From: Xestospongia bergquistia
Lineage: Eukaryota; Porifera; Demospongiae; Haplosclerida; Petrosiidae
Assembly (NCBI GenBank): GCA_963965975.1
Contig: OZ014411.1
Span: 21,294,446-21,358,445 of the forward strand
Direction: 5' to 3'
DNA: 64,000 nucleotides
Below are positions 36,745 through 47,714 of this stretch, in pieces. Both the position numbers and the translations under genes were made by a program. The notes below the pieces were generated by a model. That model had not been told where the DNA came from. It searched no databases and was given only the letters and a program-made list of their open reading frames with translations. Numbering within the stretch: the stretch's first letter is position 1; every line of letters begins with the position of its first letter.

Positions 36745-37400
36745 ACTTGTATATATCTCGATATTGAGCCAGTTCATCAAAGTCCTCGAACCACTTAGGT
36801 GTTAAAAGAGATTGAAGGGTAATGTCTGATTGTAACAGGGGACAAGGTGATGGAACTCCTCAACCCCTTGTTTTATGATGTTGAAGTCTTTTGATGTAGT
36901 GAAGTTGTCTCCTTAGCCATTTTTCATTATGGACTTTCTTAAATTGGTTATGTAGAGCATTTGAACTATTGCCAATGTTAGAGAAGTGTCACAATGGATT
37001 GGTCACATGCAGGCATACTTCTAGGTTTAAACAACTAGAAAGTGAGCTCTGACACTATCAGAAGTTGCTCTAACATTTTATTATCCAACAACATAAATGT
37101 ACCATTACAGATGTTACAATCCAAGTATTTATCTGCCAGATAGTAAAAGTCCTTAACCTCAAGATCAAGGTGAACATGTTTGTAGACACCTTTTGATCTA
37201 AGATATTGTCTCTTACAATGTGGACAATAGAATCAAGCTTTCCACATTCTGAGTAGCACCTACGGAAAGAACCATTTGTGCTAGTAATTTCAACTACAGG
37301 TTTTGATTATTGGTATAATTTCTGATGAGGGATTGTCAACAAAGGCTTAAGTTGTTGGCCAATTTGCCTTTGGAGACAAACAGAGCATGACCAATGCAGT
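36745..37400 (-). pseudogene. DUF6729-like cysteine-rich gene remnant, copy 3
   Basis: Near-identical to 29673-30320 but with more small indels (extra bases in the AACCCCTTG and GATGGAACTCC regions) and no long open frame. Confirms that the remnant was in the spacer before the units duplicated. Confidence 0.65.
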
Positions 37401-37599
37401 TCCTATCCCCTTCAGAAATGTTATGCAAATTGCTCTTACGGAGAGATAGACTACAGTCTATTTATTGACTGTTGTGTTGGAGAATGTATAGTAGTTGAGG
37501 GAAATGTAATAGACAAGAACTATACAGATTAGGGTATTGACAAGAGGAAGAATAATGTATTACAACATGGGGGTGACGACAATGTAGACATGTAATTCG

Positions 37600-38495
37600 T
37601 AATAATTATAAATTGACAGATACCTGGCATTAAGTATCAGTCAACAATGTTGGAGATATACAAATTCAATATATTTTATTGCTACACTATTTGGCCCCAA
37701 CTAAACACGTTCTAAATTTTGAAATAGCTTACATTTCATAAAAAAACAATATTGGATCTTATGGGCGGTGCCAGTATACGGCTGTTCATTCCATAACTAC
37801 CTCATAATAATATTTGTAATGTAGTAAAGTAAAAGGTGCTGGATAGAGGAAGGCATTCTATATAATACTACGACAATGATATTTATTTTACATTGATATA
37901 ATCAACACATTTATTGATATGGTAAAAGACCGAAAATACTCTGTGGAGTTATCTAAAGTTATTGAACAAGTACTAGTGGAATTTAGAGAATTATATAACC
38001 AAACACATGTTAAAGTAAGTCTTAAATTAGTTGTTTGTAGACATAAAGAAAGTAACAATATGTATTATTTGTTATAGAAGAATGAAAACATGCAAGGAAG
38101 AGCAAAAGCAATGTGATACAATAAGAAGGGAAGCATGAAGACTTTTAGTAACTGTTCAGCAAGCTATACTAGGTAGTATTCATGTATATATAATCCATGA
38201 ATTAATACAAGAGGGAACAAAATTGTGTGCGTTCAGTAATTGACAAACATATATGTTAGTCACAGTATCGCTAACAAAGTAGAAAAATTTTTATGTTTTG
38301 CACACACATAAACTTCATAAGTTCACATGAAGAGTTAAAGACACAAGCATCAACATAATATTATTGTAACATATTTTAAAATAAATAATGGTTACTAAAA
38401 TGAGAAGGACCAGAACAGGTCTCATAGTAGAATAGTTATATTGTCTTATAGATTTTTATTTTCATGACCTTATTTTGTTTTTTCTTCACGAATAC
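37600..38495. other. Unit 3-4 spacer, possible exon at 37917-38012
   Basis: A plus-strand block MVKDRKYSVELSKVIEQVLV ending LYNQTHVK is followed by a perfect donor GTAAGT at 38013. It is open here and is the sequence into which the RT element runs in unit 2. In unit 1 it is degraded. It may be a coiled-coil exon of an unrecognised gene or chance. The rest shows nothing. Confidence 0.35.
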
Positions 38496-38670
38496 AAAAA
38501 GAATTAATTCAAAGCCAATTAATTTTGTGTATCTAGGAGAGGTATCAGAGAGACTGCTACTAAGCTGAAGTAATTACATATTTGCTTGTTAAAGTGCTCA
38601 GAATAATACTTTTAATAGCAGATATCTTATTATGTAAAAATTAAAAATTAAAATTCATCTAGTTTTGTAG
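38496..38670 (-). repeat. Spacer block in inverted orientation before transporter 4
   Basis: Reverse complement of 33372-33540 (shared TTGCTTGTTAAAGTGCTCAG), with a few substitutions. Confidence 0.85.
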
Positions 38671-38825
38671 TTATTATGGAGAAAACAGAATAAAGAAAGA
38701 GGAAAGAACATTGTGCCATCTCTATAAAGGCAGTGTTAACACCCGCCTAATATATACATATTATATATTATTGTAATGAAAAATGAAGAGTATATATTAT
38801 ATGTGTATGTACATATATATACATG

Positions 38826-38829
38826 TATG

Positions 38830-38870
<41 letters not shown>

Positions 38871-38873
38871 TAT
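38826..38873. repeat. (ATT)n(AT)n microsatellite
   Basis: About ten ATT units followed by an AT run; lies about 225 bases upstream of transporter 4. Confidence 0.95.
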
Positions 38874-39025
38874 TCATGTACATATAATGTATGTTTTAAC
38901 AAATTTCACTTGAATTCCCAATGTTTATTATTTTCTATTTCATATTGCATTTTTATATTATAAATTAATCAGAAGTAAAAGTAAAACTACATATACACTA
39001 GATAAAACAACTACTTGGTATACAT

Positions 39026-39039
39026 TATATAGCTAAACT
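39026..39039 (+). promoter_or_regulatory. Conserved TATA-like promoter block, transporter 4
   Basis: TATATAGCTAAACT, 58 bases before the ATG. Confidence 0.6.
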
Positions 39040-39097
39040 CACATCATAAGTTTGTGAAACATGCAATTTTTTCAGTTCATTCTAAAATTAATCACTA

Positions 39098-40615
39098 ATG
39101 AAGATGTATTGTTGTAAGAGAAAGGCTGGCACCCAACGTGTAAGGTCTCATTCAGTAGTACTCCTAATCCTCTGGGATGCTTTGATGTACCTTCATGTAA
39201 ATTTAATAAGATATTTTGCTGCAACAAGCTACTACCAGAGTCAAGTCAAAACTTACAATTATGTTGGTGATGTTGGATATTGTTTAATTTTTTTCTTATT
39301 TCCTGTTTTTGGTCTACTCACTGATATAAAGCCCGGTAGATATAAAATGATCATTACTGGTGTGTACTTCTCTTTTGCTTCTTGGGTAACTTTTGGCATA
39401 GCAGTTATTGTCGATATATATTTTAATATTGATGCATTATATTGGTCAATTTTGGGTCTCGCATACTTCCTACAAGTAATTGGGTACAGTAGTTTTCGCT
39501 CTAATATTGTACAATTTAATATTGATCAGTTAATAGGAGCTTCTGCTGATAAACTGAGTGCTGTCATTTATTGGCATTCTGTTACTATACCAATAGTGTT
39601 TGTCATTCTGGAAGTTATTAAGTGTTTACTGAATGATTTTTATATCTTCTCATATGTAGTATCAGGTGTATCTGTGTCTACTGTCATTGTCAGTAACTTT
39701 CTCTTCAAACATTGGCTAGATATTACACCTCACATTATTAATCCTGTCAAAGTGATTGCTAAAGTACTCAACTATGCTAGAAAGAACAAATATCCCAGAA
39801 ATCGTAGTGCCTTGACATATTGGGAGGAGGACTACCCTTCACGACTAGACTTGGGTAAGGAAAAATATGGTGGACCCTTCTCAGAGGAACAAGTAGAGAA
39901 TGTGAAGACAATACTACGATTGATACCTCTCTTTGTTTCATTGGTAGGTCTTATGTGTGCTGAGGAAGTCAGGCTATTCAATTTTCATACTTCATATGAC
40001 AAGTCACATTTTCTATCTTGCTATGTATTAAGTGATGCTTTATACTTTGGTGTTGCTTTACTTCTAATCATTCTCTACCTTCTGATGTTGTATCAACGTC
40101 TTGTAAAGTATTTTCCAAGTATGCTTAAGAGAATTGGTCTAGGACTTGTTTTTGCTTTATCAGCTCCACTCTATTATGTCATCTTGTTTTCTTGTAAACA
40201 GTTTATTCATTTGAATACAACTACATACAAAACAATCATTGTTCCTGATATATTATATGGAATTTCATTTGCTTTAATTCTTCCTACATCATTGGAGTTC
40301 ACAATAGCACAGTCACCACATGAAATGAGAGGGTTCATGGTTGGGATGTGGTTTGCAGCATTTGCAATTGGTTCAGCAGTAAATATGAATGGCAAGTTTC
40401 CCTTTAAATGTGAAGATGATATAATCTGCCAACATCTTTTTTATTATGTTTACAAGAGTGTGATTATTGTCATCATACTGGTAGTGTTTGTGATACTAGC
40501 TAAATGTTACAAGTTACGTGTAAGAGAAAATGAAGTCAACATACATATGATAGCAGAGGAACATTATGTGAGATATATCGAACAGGATTTAGAGTGCGGG
40601 AAAGAAATAACATGA
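39098..40615 (+). CDS. POT/SLC15-like transporter, copy 4
   Basis: Intact, intronless 505-codon copy and the last on the plus strand. It shares the MKMYCCKRKAGTQRVRSHSV start and upstream microsatellite with copy 3. The 3' half and tail (HTSYDKSHFL, VNMNGKF, HMIAEEHYVRYIEQ) are closer to copies 1 and 6, so it looks like a mosaic. One unusual change is AIGSAVNMNG where others have AIGLAVN. Function predicted as for copy 1. The next copy, 7 kb on, is in the opposite orientation. Confidence 0.9.
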   Translation: MKMYCCKRKAGTQRVRSHSVVLLILWDALMYLHVNLIRYFAATSYYQSQVKTYNYVGDVGYCLIFFLFPVFGLLTDIKPGRYKMIITGVYFSFASWVTFGIAVIVDIYFNIDALYWSILGLAYFLQVIGYSSFRSNIVQFNIDQLIGASADKLSAVIYWHSVTIPIVFVILEVIKCLLNDFYIFSYVVSGVSVSTVIVSNFLFKHWLDITPHIINPVKVIAKVLNYARKNKYPRNRSALTYWEEDYPSRLDLGKEKYGGPFSEEQVENVKTILRLIPLFVSLVGLMCAEEVRLFNFHTSYDKSHFLSCYVLSDALYFGVALLLIILYLLMLYQRLVKYFPSMLKRIGLGLVFALSAPLYYVILFSCKQFIHLNTTTYKTIIVPDILYGISFALILPTSLEFTIAQSPHEMRGFMVGMWFAAFAIGSAVNMNGKFPFKCEDDIICQHLFYYVYKSVIIVIILVVFVILAKCYKLRVRENEVNIHMIAEEHYVRYIEQDLECGKEIT

Positions 40616-40865
40616 TTCTACAGATTGGTCTTTGTGTCAACACAATTGCTAGCCAGACATGTACTACCTGACAACTGTATAAAATAAATTATTAGACTAC
40701 TTTGAAACATTGATACTGTACTATATACATGTTTAGTTAATCTTAGTTATGTCTCATGTAGATTCTTTAATACAAATACATAAAATTTCAAAAATATTCC
40801 TGAAATGTATGGATGGTGGTAAAAACATTTGAAACAAAAACAAAATAAAAATGGTAGTGTAAAAA

Positions 40866-40922
40866 GTCCTACATGATAGCCACATAGTCTCACTAAAAAT
40901 ATGTAAAGTCTTGTACAGGAAT
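40866..40922. repeat. 3' hairpin element of transporter unit 4
   Basis: CCTACATGATAGCCACATAG...TTGTACAGGA, resembling unit 1 more than units 2-3. Confidence 0.7.
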
Positions 40923-41089
40923 TACTTTTCTACAGTATCTGAAGTGAATCTTTGAAAATTCCATATTTCACTAATTTTATTTGTCTTAATTTGAAATTCC
41001 TCACTAAGGAGTTTTAAAGCAATTGCAAACTAGTAAGAAACGTAATTTGTAGGTAAGAAATAACAGATGTGGATAGTGTTAATAATCTC

Positions 41090-41580
41090 TAGTCATAAGT
41101 AATAATAAACTATTTATAGATATTATATTGGTGGATAATGCAACAGTAACTTTTTAGACAGACTTATTCTGTTTTAGTTATGTATTTTACTGATACAATT
41201 TAGCTATCACATATTAATTAAGAGTATGAGGTCTATGGAGCCAAGACAAGACATATATCATATTTATCTTCTTTGAGCCCAGTTAAGAGCATTTGAAAGT
41301 CTAACAATGGATAGATAACATAAAATACAATGTTGAATTGTTTAAGTAATTTAGTAAATATAACTTGTTATTACTTTGCTTAGTAGGCTAACTTCAGCTA
41401 TATATCAAGAAATAAAATTGAAATTGAATAACGAATGTTATTGAACGTGTTGATGTGACACTGCAAGACATCATTGGTTGATAGAGTTTATACAAAAATA
41501 TAGACACTTCATATATTTTCATCTTACATGAGATATACATGTGTTACTATCTGCTATGTGTTGTGTTACTGACTTCATTT
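41090..41580 (+). repeat. Inverted duplication arm (paired with 50215-50720)
   Basis: The run from CAACAGTAACTTTTTAGACA through TTAATTAAGAGTATGAGGTC to GTGTTACTATCTGCTATGTG is found reverse-complemented at 50215-50720. The two arms flank the point where transporter orientation flips. Confidence 0.85.
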
Positions 41581-42414
41581 TTCTCTTATTAATTAAGACA
41601 TTTGACTCTTTCGTTGATTATGATAATAGAGCCAATAAAGGTAAACTTAATGTATTTTTAATACTATTAACAGATGACATTGTATTCTTGAACAAAGAAA
41701 ACAACAAGTCTAAAACTAATAAAGGACATTACATGGAATATGTCTGTAAATATTTGTAAGGTTTTATGTGGACATAGTTAAAGACAAAACATGTAATATA
41801 GACTAGCTCCAAAACAACAAACATCATCTCTATCAGAGGCAATTAAAAAGAATACTTGTAAATTCACATATTCACTAGTACAAAATATCCCCGGGGACAT
41901 TCTGTAGTACGCCCATGTAGGACTGCTGGCAGGTTGTCCCCTCTTAGTATAAAGTGTCCCCTAGGGGAGACATCCTGTACTAAAATAAAGTGTCCCCCTT
42001 AAATAAGTATATAGTGCTTATTATTTACTCAACAACAACAAATGAAAAAAATTCTATTAACAAAATTGAAAAAGTTAATAATGTATGTTCAACAAGTTAC
42101 CAACAGATAACAAAACAACCTATCAACAACTGTTACAAAACCATTCTAAATTCCTCCTTTCCCAAGCTTCTTTATGAGTCTTCACACAAACATCATCGTA
42201 CCATTTATTACACAAACTACAACATATCATTTTACCACTCACTGGAAGCCAGCAAAATATAATAGATTTTGTAAGTTATTTGACAATTCATCTGAGCTTT
42301 TTTGGTCTACTATGGGATGGAAATTTAGTAAGATTATTTGCTTCAATACAAGAAACTAGATGATTTTGAAACACATGCTGTATATATGTTATATGAGATG
42401 AATTTTCGCAATAA
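41581..42414. other. Spacer with GTCCCC repeats
   Basis: Bases 41885-42000 carry several GTCCCC/GGGGAC palindromic motifs (CCCCGGGGACA, CCCCTAGGGGA) and look like a transposon terminus. Short open frames at 41541-41759 and 41990-42262 show no family and low-complexity composition. Confidence 0.5.
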
Positions 42415-42490
42415 TATATTGACGTGGCAAAAGCCAATGCAAAGAGACCACAATCACTCCCACTATGTTGAATATGAGCAGCTGAAACTG
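42415..42490 (-). pseudogene. Fragment of Ulp1/C48-type protease domain
   Basis: The sequence GTGGCAAAAGCCAATGCAAA...CCACAATCACT matches the active-site region of the protease remnant at 43400-43440 on the same strand. Only about 75 bases remain. Confidence 0.55.
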
Positions 42491-42774
42491 TATTTATAAT
42501 TATTATCCAGTAAATGTGTTGCTATCATATAGCTAGCTAGAAAGACACCAAATATGACATAATAAATATAATTATAATAAATAATCACATCAAATAGAAG
42601 TTAATGCTGAGATTGAAGGACCATTAATTAAGTAAGGATAATTACAGGGTTATCCTCATTATTTAAGTCTATTAGATGGGAATACACTAGTAATAATTAT
42701 GATATTGGATTTGTTTTTTTATAAACCAGATACATCTGATGATGACAAGAAAGGACATGCTAGTGATATGCATC

Positions 42775-44583
42775 TGTCATGACAAATTTGTTCCTAGTTA
42801 AAATTGGACCTAGGTCCAATTTATGCAAGTTAAATTTGGACTTAGGACCAAATTTTGCTGCCTAATTTGGACCTATACTGCAAAATTTGCTCCTAAAGAT
42901 AGGTCCACTTTTTGCAACAAAATTTGGACCTAAGTCTACTTTTGGCAGCAAGACTTAGTCCCAAGTCCAATTTGATCTGATTATAATAAGATTTAGCATT
43001 TAATCTAAATAAAGTCAGTACAAGTTATGTAATTATAGGTTATATTATATAGGTAATGCTACAATTGATTAAGAGTTTTTATACAAGTGTCACATATCCA
43101 TGATATGTGCCTCTTGGTCTGCCAAATGACACTGGGACTTCAACATAATCTTCATGATACCATTCTTTGCAGTCTTCACACTCAATCATTCTACCCTCTT
43201 CTGGTTGACAACACTTGCAGTATACTCTGAATTTCATATCAGCAACATATTGCTTTGCTTTCTTTTTTCGCTGCTGGCAAGGGAAAGGGGTAATTGTCTT
43301 ATTTTGAAGACAGTGACAAAGTTGGTCCCTCAATTGATGTTGAATGTAGGTTATTTGTGTTGGAGTTTGCTCACCACAAAGGGATGTGGCAAAAGCCAAT
43401 GAAAAAAAACCACAATCACTTGTACCATGTTGTAGATGAACTGGCTGAAAACGCACAGTTATTTCAGGTTGGTCTGTGAACAGCATTGCTGCAATCTGTG
43501 CCTTGGCTCTAAATGATAGTCTAGTACATCGCATAGAGTTAAATATATCAACAGTTGCGACAGGAAAGCCAATATGTTATAATTCTTGGGAGACCATTGT
43601 CATGCATAAAAAGCTAGTAAAGGAATGGATCATTACCACTGTTTAAAATATTGATCTGTCTACCTTCAACAACTCATAAGCCACTCCTACAGCCTCTTTT
43701 GTTGGTAAAGCAGCTGCTGCGACCCATTTTGTGAAATAATCACTAATTGTTAAAATATATCAATTTCCTGATTGAGACACAGGCGACAATGGTCCAATAA
43801 AATCAATTCCGATGTGGTACCATGGGGAATGAACTGGTATAGTATGTAACTCTGGTCTTGTAGTTGTCAACTTGTCTCTCGTTCTTTGACACTCATCACA
43901 TGCAGATACCTACTATAAGTCACAGTACAACTTATAATTAAGAAAAACACATCACTTACAACTTGCTTCACATCTTTCATGACTCCCTTCCATGTAAATC
44001 TCTCAATAACTCTATTATAGGTCTTTTTTTCACCAAGATATCCAGATGTTGCTCAGCATGGCAACAACACACAATTCGTAACTTTTCAGTCTTTGATTGT
44101 ACATACCTCACCCACTGAAAACAGAAATATTGTCATAAATTATTTTAAGATAATAAAAAAAGAAACTGAGAAAATAATACAAACTTGTCCTGACTTCTTC
44201 TCATAGTACACTTCTCCTTCTTTAATTGCTAGTTTGCCAGCCTTTTCCTAATGCTTCTCTTCCTGTTAGCAGAACAATCTGAGCCATAAATTCCATTTTC
44301 TATGTAGTTTATTGCTTCCTCTGTCAGGTTCCCATCTTCTCTCTGCTGTGACATCGCTTTTTTGACACTTTGAAAACTTCACCAGGTGGCTAAAGCTCTC
44401 CATTTAAGTACACACAACATAAGAAGTGATTAATCGATTTGTATGTGTCAAATTCCACTTCTCTTTACCAAATTACACAGTCTGAGACGCCTGGGTCCAA
44501 ATATTGCAAAGCGGAATTAATTTTGCAGACTTTTTGTTGGTCCTAGGTCCAAATTTTGCACCCGGACCAAATTTTTCGTGACA
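42775..44583 (-). mobile_element. Ginger1-like DNA transposon, internally deleted, with CATC target duplication
   Basis: The termini are inverted repeats beginning TGTCATGACAAATTTGTTCC (left) and TGTCACGAAAAATTTGGTCC (right, on the minus strand). A 4-base direct repeat CATC flanks them (42771-42774 and 44584-44587). Subterminal regions carry many AATTTGGACCTAGGTCC-like repeats. Inside is a minus-strand integrase, protease and PHD remnant. A gypsy-like integrase, TGT-type termini, 4-base duplications and accessory Ulp1/PHD domains are what I know of the Ginger1 group. Confidence 0.8.
43079..44400 (-). pseudogene. Integrase + Ulp1-type protease + PHD finger, decayed
   Basis: Reading on the minus strand: a zinc-binding H2C2 region (LRIVCCCHAEQHLDI, KKTYNRVIERFTWKGVMKDV, then CDECQRTR) near 44100-43880; the start of an rve integrase core (HSPWYHIGIDFIGPLSPVSQ, SDYFTKWVAAAALPTKEAVG) at 43850-43640, with an in-frame stop; then, after a deletion of the rest of the core, an Ulp1/C48-type protease end (VHLQHGTSDCGFFSLAFATS, with the active-site Cys) at 43534-43340. 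A PHD finger follows (VYCKCCQPEEGRMIECEDCK, EWYHEDYV), in which one Cys is replaced by Tyr. The second half of the integrase catalytic triad is missing, so it is inactive. The 151-codon protease-PHD part is still open. Confidence 0.8.
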
Positions 44584-44587
44584 CATC

Positions 44588-45640
44588 CTGTGGTAAATGA
44601 ATAGCCACAGATAAAGATTATCATTGTATCTTCTATATAAGTACCAATAAGAAGAAAAAATTCTCATGTCATTCCTGAGAGTGGTCTTTATCATTGTACT
44701 ACTACTAAGGTTATCATAATATAGGCCTTTAGATGTTGTACAATTTGATAATATGTATAGTTGGATAAAATCTAAAGAGGTCATGTGCTCTATAGAGGTC
44801 TTACTCCAGAGTTAATGTCAGACCTCTCTTGTGGTGATGGATATACTCCTTCACGTAAAGAAGAGTAAGAATTGATGGGCAATTTAGAAGCTAATACAAA
44901 CAAGAGGCACACCTACTCATTTAATGAGCCAGGTGGATAGAGCCACCACCACTTGATAAAATCTAATATGTTTTTAAAATTATGTTCACAAGTCATGTTT
45001 TGTCCTGTCTTGTCTGCATGTGTAATTGGTAACATTAAATGGAAATAATTATTAATAATTCATATATATATCTGATTAATTGTTATTAATAATATTCTTG
45101 TATTTCCTGTTTCTTTTGCGTGTCACAGCAATTTTTGTCTTACTGGAAATTTTTTCTAGGGTATAAAATTAATTATCTGTTATTTTTATCAAATGAAATA
45201 AAATTTATTAAGCACTTGTTATCCTAGGACAAAAAATATCAGAAAGTTTGTATCCTACCAACCAAGAAATTATCCTGGGACATAAAACTTGCTTACAATT
45301 TTTATCCTAGAATGAATTTCTCAAGATACTTTTATCCTAGGATAAGAATATTCAAGATTATTTCAGACAAAACAAGTCACTTTCTATACTAAGAGTAATG
45401 ATCAAAGTAGATTGGTAATTGTATGTTATTCATGTTAGGCAAAAACACAGCAATTAGTAGTAATGATCTTATTGAATAATGTAAACCTATTTTAATTTAA
45501 GATATTTTGAATATATTTTGTCATAAAATAGTAGCACACAATTAATACAAAAAATAAATATATAACATAAAGTCCACAACAACTCAAAAACTAGATAGGA
45601 CAAAACATTAATGGATACAACTGCTGCAATACCAACATGT
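44588..45640. other. Spacer with TATCCTAGGATA repeats
   Basis: Bases 45215-45350 carry five or so copies of the palindrome TTATCCTAGGATAA with variants, again terminus-like. No gene. The open frame at 44473-44784 (minus) straddles the transposon edge and has no family features. Confidence 0.5.
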
Positions 45641-45654
45641 AACTTTATTGTTAC

Positions 45655-45770
45655 ACATTACATCTGGTACATTCACACATAAACCATATGATACCACTCT
45701 TTGCATGCATCACATTTGATCATTTCTCCTATTTTAGGCATTCTGTACAAACAGTATATGGAATATTTAA
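45655..45770 (-). pseudogene. PHD-finger fragment
   Basis: YCLYRMPKIGEMIKCDACKE followed by WYHMVYV matches the PHD block of the Ginger1-like element at 43079-43230. It lies outside that element, so a second, older relative was here. Confidence 0.55.
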
Positions 45771-45989
45771 ATATATCAATTTATTTAAACATAAATGAAG
45801 TAAGTTAATGGTTTCTATACGAAAGTAAACATTAACTTACTTCATTTCTTACATCATAAATTATAAGATCACTTCTTATGATTAAAAATTTTCTTTTTTT
45901 GTAGATATTAATCAGTGTCTATCAAGATATATCATATTTTATGATACTGGTAATGCAATCATTTGTGTAGATGGTATTATTATGTTGCT

Positions 45990-46340
45990 TTAATTTTGGC
46001 TATTTGTGTCTCAGTTAATTCATGTGGCTCCTGAGGCATTATTAGCATACCACATTTGATTTGTTAAACCAACTAATTTGAGTCAATAAATCAGTGACTC
46101 TATGACAATGACATATATTGCAATTGCTAGAGGATCTCCTTGAGTTGTCCCTTCCTAGACGATACACTTAATCCAATAAAAACTAACTTTGCCTCTGTGA
46201 TAAGTATTAATCAGAACTTTTGATAATAGGGGACAAAGATATGTGATATTGATTAGAGATTTCCTTCAATTGAAAATATCATTTGAAGCATTGATGAGCA
46301 TAATGCATACATCTTTAGTCTCCAAGTCCTCATATTTTTT
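45990..46340 (-). pseudogene. Reverse-transcriptase remnant, spacer copy 1
   Basis: Minus strand, from the low-identity form of the RT block best read at 60900-61200: a GTTQG(D)PLA-like palm motif, then WYA(N/D)D. Many stops. Downstream spacer (46570-46680) carries a repeated HVTCEEWDHDSG block also seen near 61540. Confidence 0.55.
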
Positions 46341-47389
46341 CTTTATCACATAAATAGCAGCCTCACAGACTGCATGCTGCATAACTGCAATGATCAAATG
46401 ACTTCTTAAACATTCCTTACAATTAACAATTCAGATGACCCTGCTGACAATATGTTTACTTACTTCCCCAATGCCAATGTGATAAAATAGGACTATTACA
46501 GAATAATCTACTAAATAAACAAAACACCAGAGAGTTGTAAAACACCTAGATATTACTCCCAATGTTCTCCCTTTTCATGTTTAGGACACAACATAAGACT
46601 CTCATTCCACTATCATGATCCCATTCTTCACATGTTACATGCTTCACTTTATACAGCCTATATTATGTATTATATAAGAATTGGCTGAGCATTTCAAAAC
46701 TTAGTTTACATATTTGATGCATAAATACATATAAAGAAAGTACATTTTAAAAGGCATTCTTAGTACTGATTTATGTTATTCTTTCTATATAGAGACAGGT
46801 TAGTTTAGTATTTATGCTATATACTGTTAAAATGTTCTGATGTTTTTATGCTCAAGTGTAGATTTTGTGACAATGCTAGTCATCTAAACAATAAACATTC
46901 ACAAATGTCAGACCAGAAGTCATGTTTTCACGAGAAATTATTAGTGGAGGAGGAAGATGTTTGACAATGCAATCCTTATCAAAATGAAAGGACTTTAACA
47001 CCTTGGAAACTCTACATAACATTTACAAAGAGTCACTTTTTAACCAAGAGATAATTGATTTAAAAATGATAGGTTGACTAACCAGATGAAATGCTGACCT
47101 CAGTGACTTGGTAGACAATCAATATAGGCACAACATAGTTTATCACATCAAAAAATTGTTATTTATGCCGAAAGTTTGAAACTCTCCTCTTCTATCACAG
47201 TTCTTCTCAAAGTTGTCAAAACATTATATTAATTAATACTAATGTTGGAGTATGCACTAAATATTGTTACCACAAGTGCTATATAAGTGTCTAGAGGTTT
47301 TAGAAATGTCTTATTATTACCAAAACAACATGATCACTCTCTTGTCATTCATTAACAGCAACAACAATGAGATTTAACGTTGGTAGTGT
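46341..47389. other. Spacer of minus-strand unit 5
   Basis: Contains inverted matches to the plus-unit 3' flanks, for example the LINE-linker-like block near 46840-46960 and one arm of the 72-base palindrome near 47300-47325. No gene. Confidence 0.5.
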
Positions 47390-47468
47390 AAAAATTTCTA
47401 CATAGTAGCCACAAAATAAGACTCTATAATATGTTTAATGAGACTATGTGGCTATCATGTAGGAATTT
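47390..47468. repeat. 3' hairpin element of transporter unit 5
   Basis: The most complete version: arms TACATAGTAGCCACA and its counterpart TGTGGCTATCATGTA around an AT-rich loop, about 250 bases past the stop codon on the minus strand. Confidence 0.85.
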
Positions 47469-47714
47469 ATATCATCATTTCGAATGTGTTCTTGTTTCAA
47501 ATGTTTGTAACCACCATCCTTACATTTTATGAGTGTTTTTAAAATTTTATATACTTGTATTAAATAATCTACATGGGACATAACTAACATTTAACTAAAC
47601 ATGTATATAGTACAGTGTCAATGTTTCAAAGTAGTCTAATAATATATTTATACAGTTATCAGGTAGTACATGTCTGACTAGCACTTGTATTGACAAAAAG
47701 ACCAATCTGTAGAA

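Noticed and set aside
41885-42000. Operator-like palindromes with GTCCCC/GGGGAC
   Set aside because: More consistent with eroded transposon termini; no adjacent gene to control.
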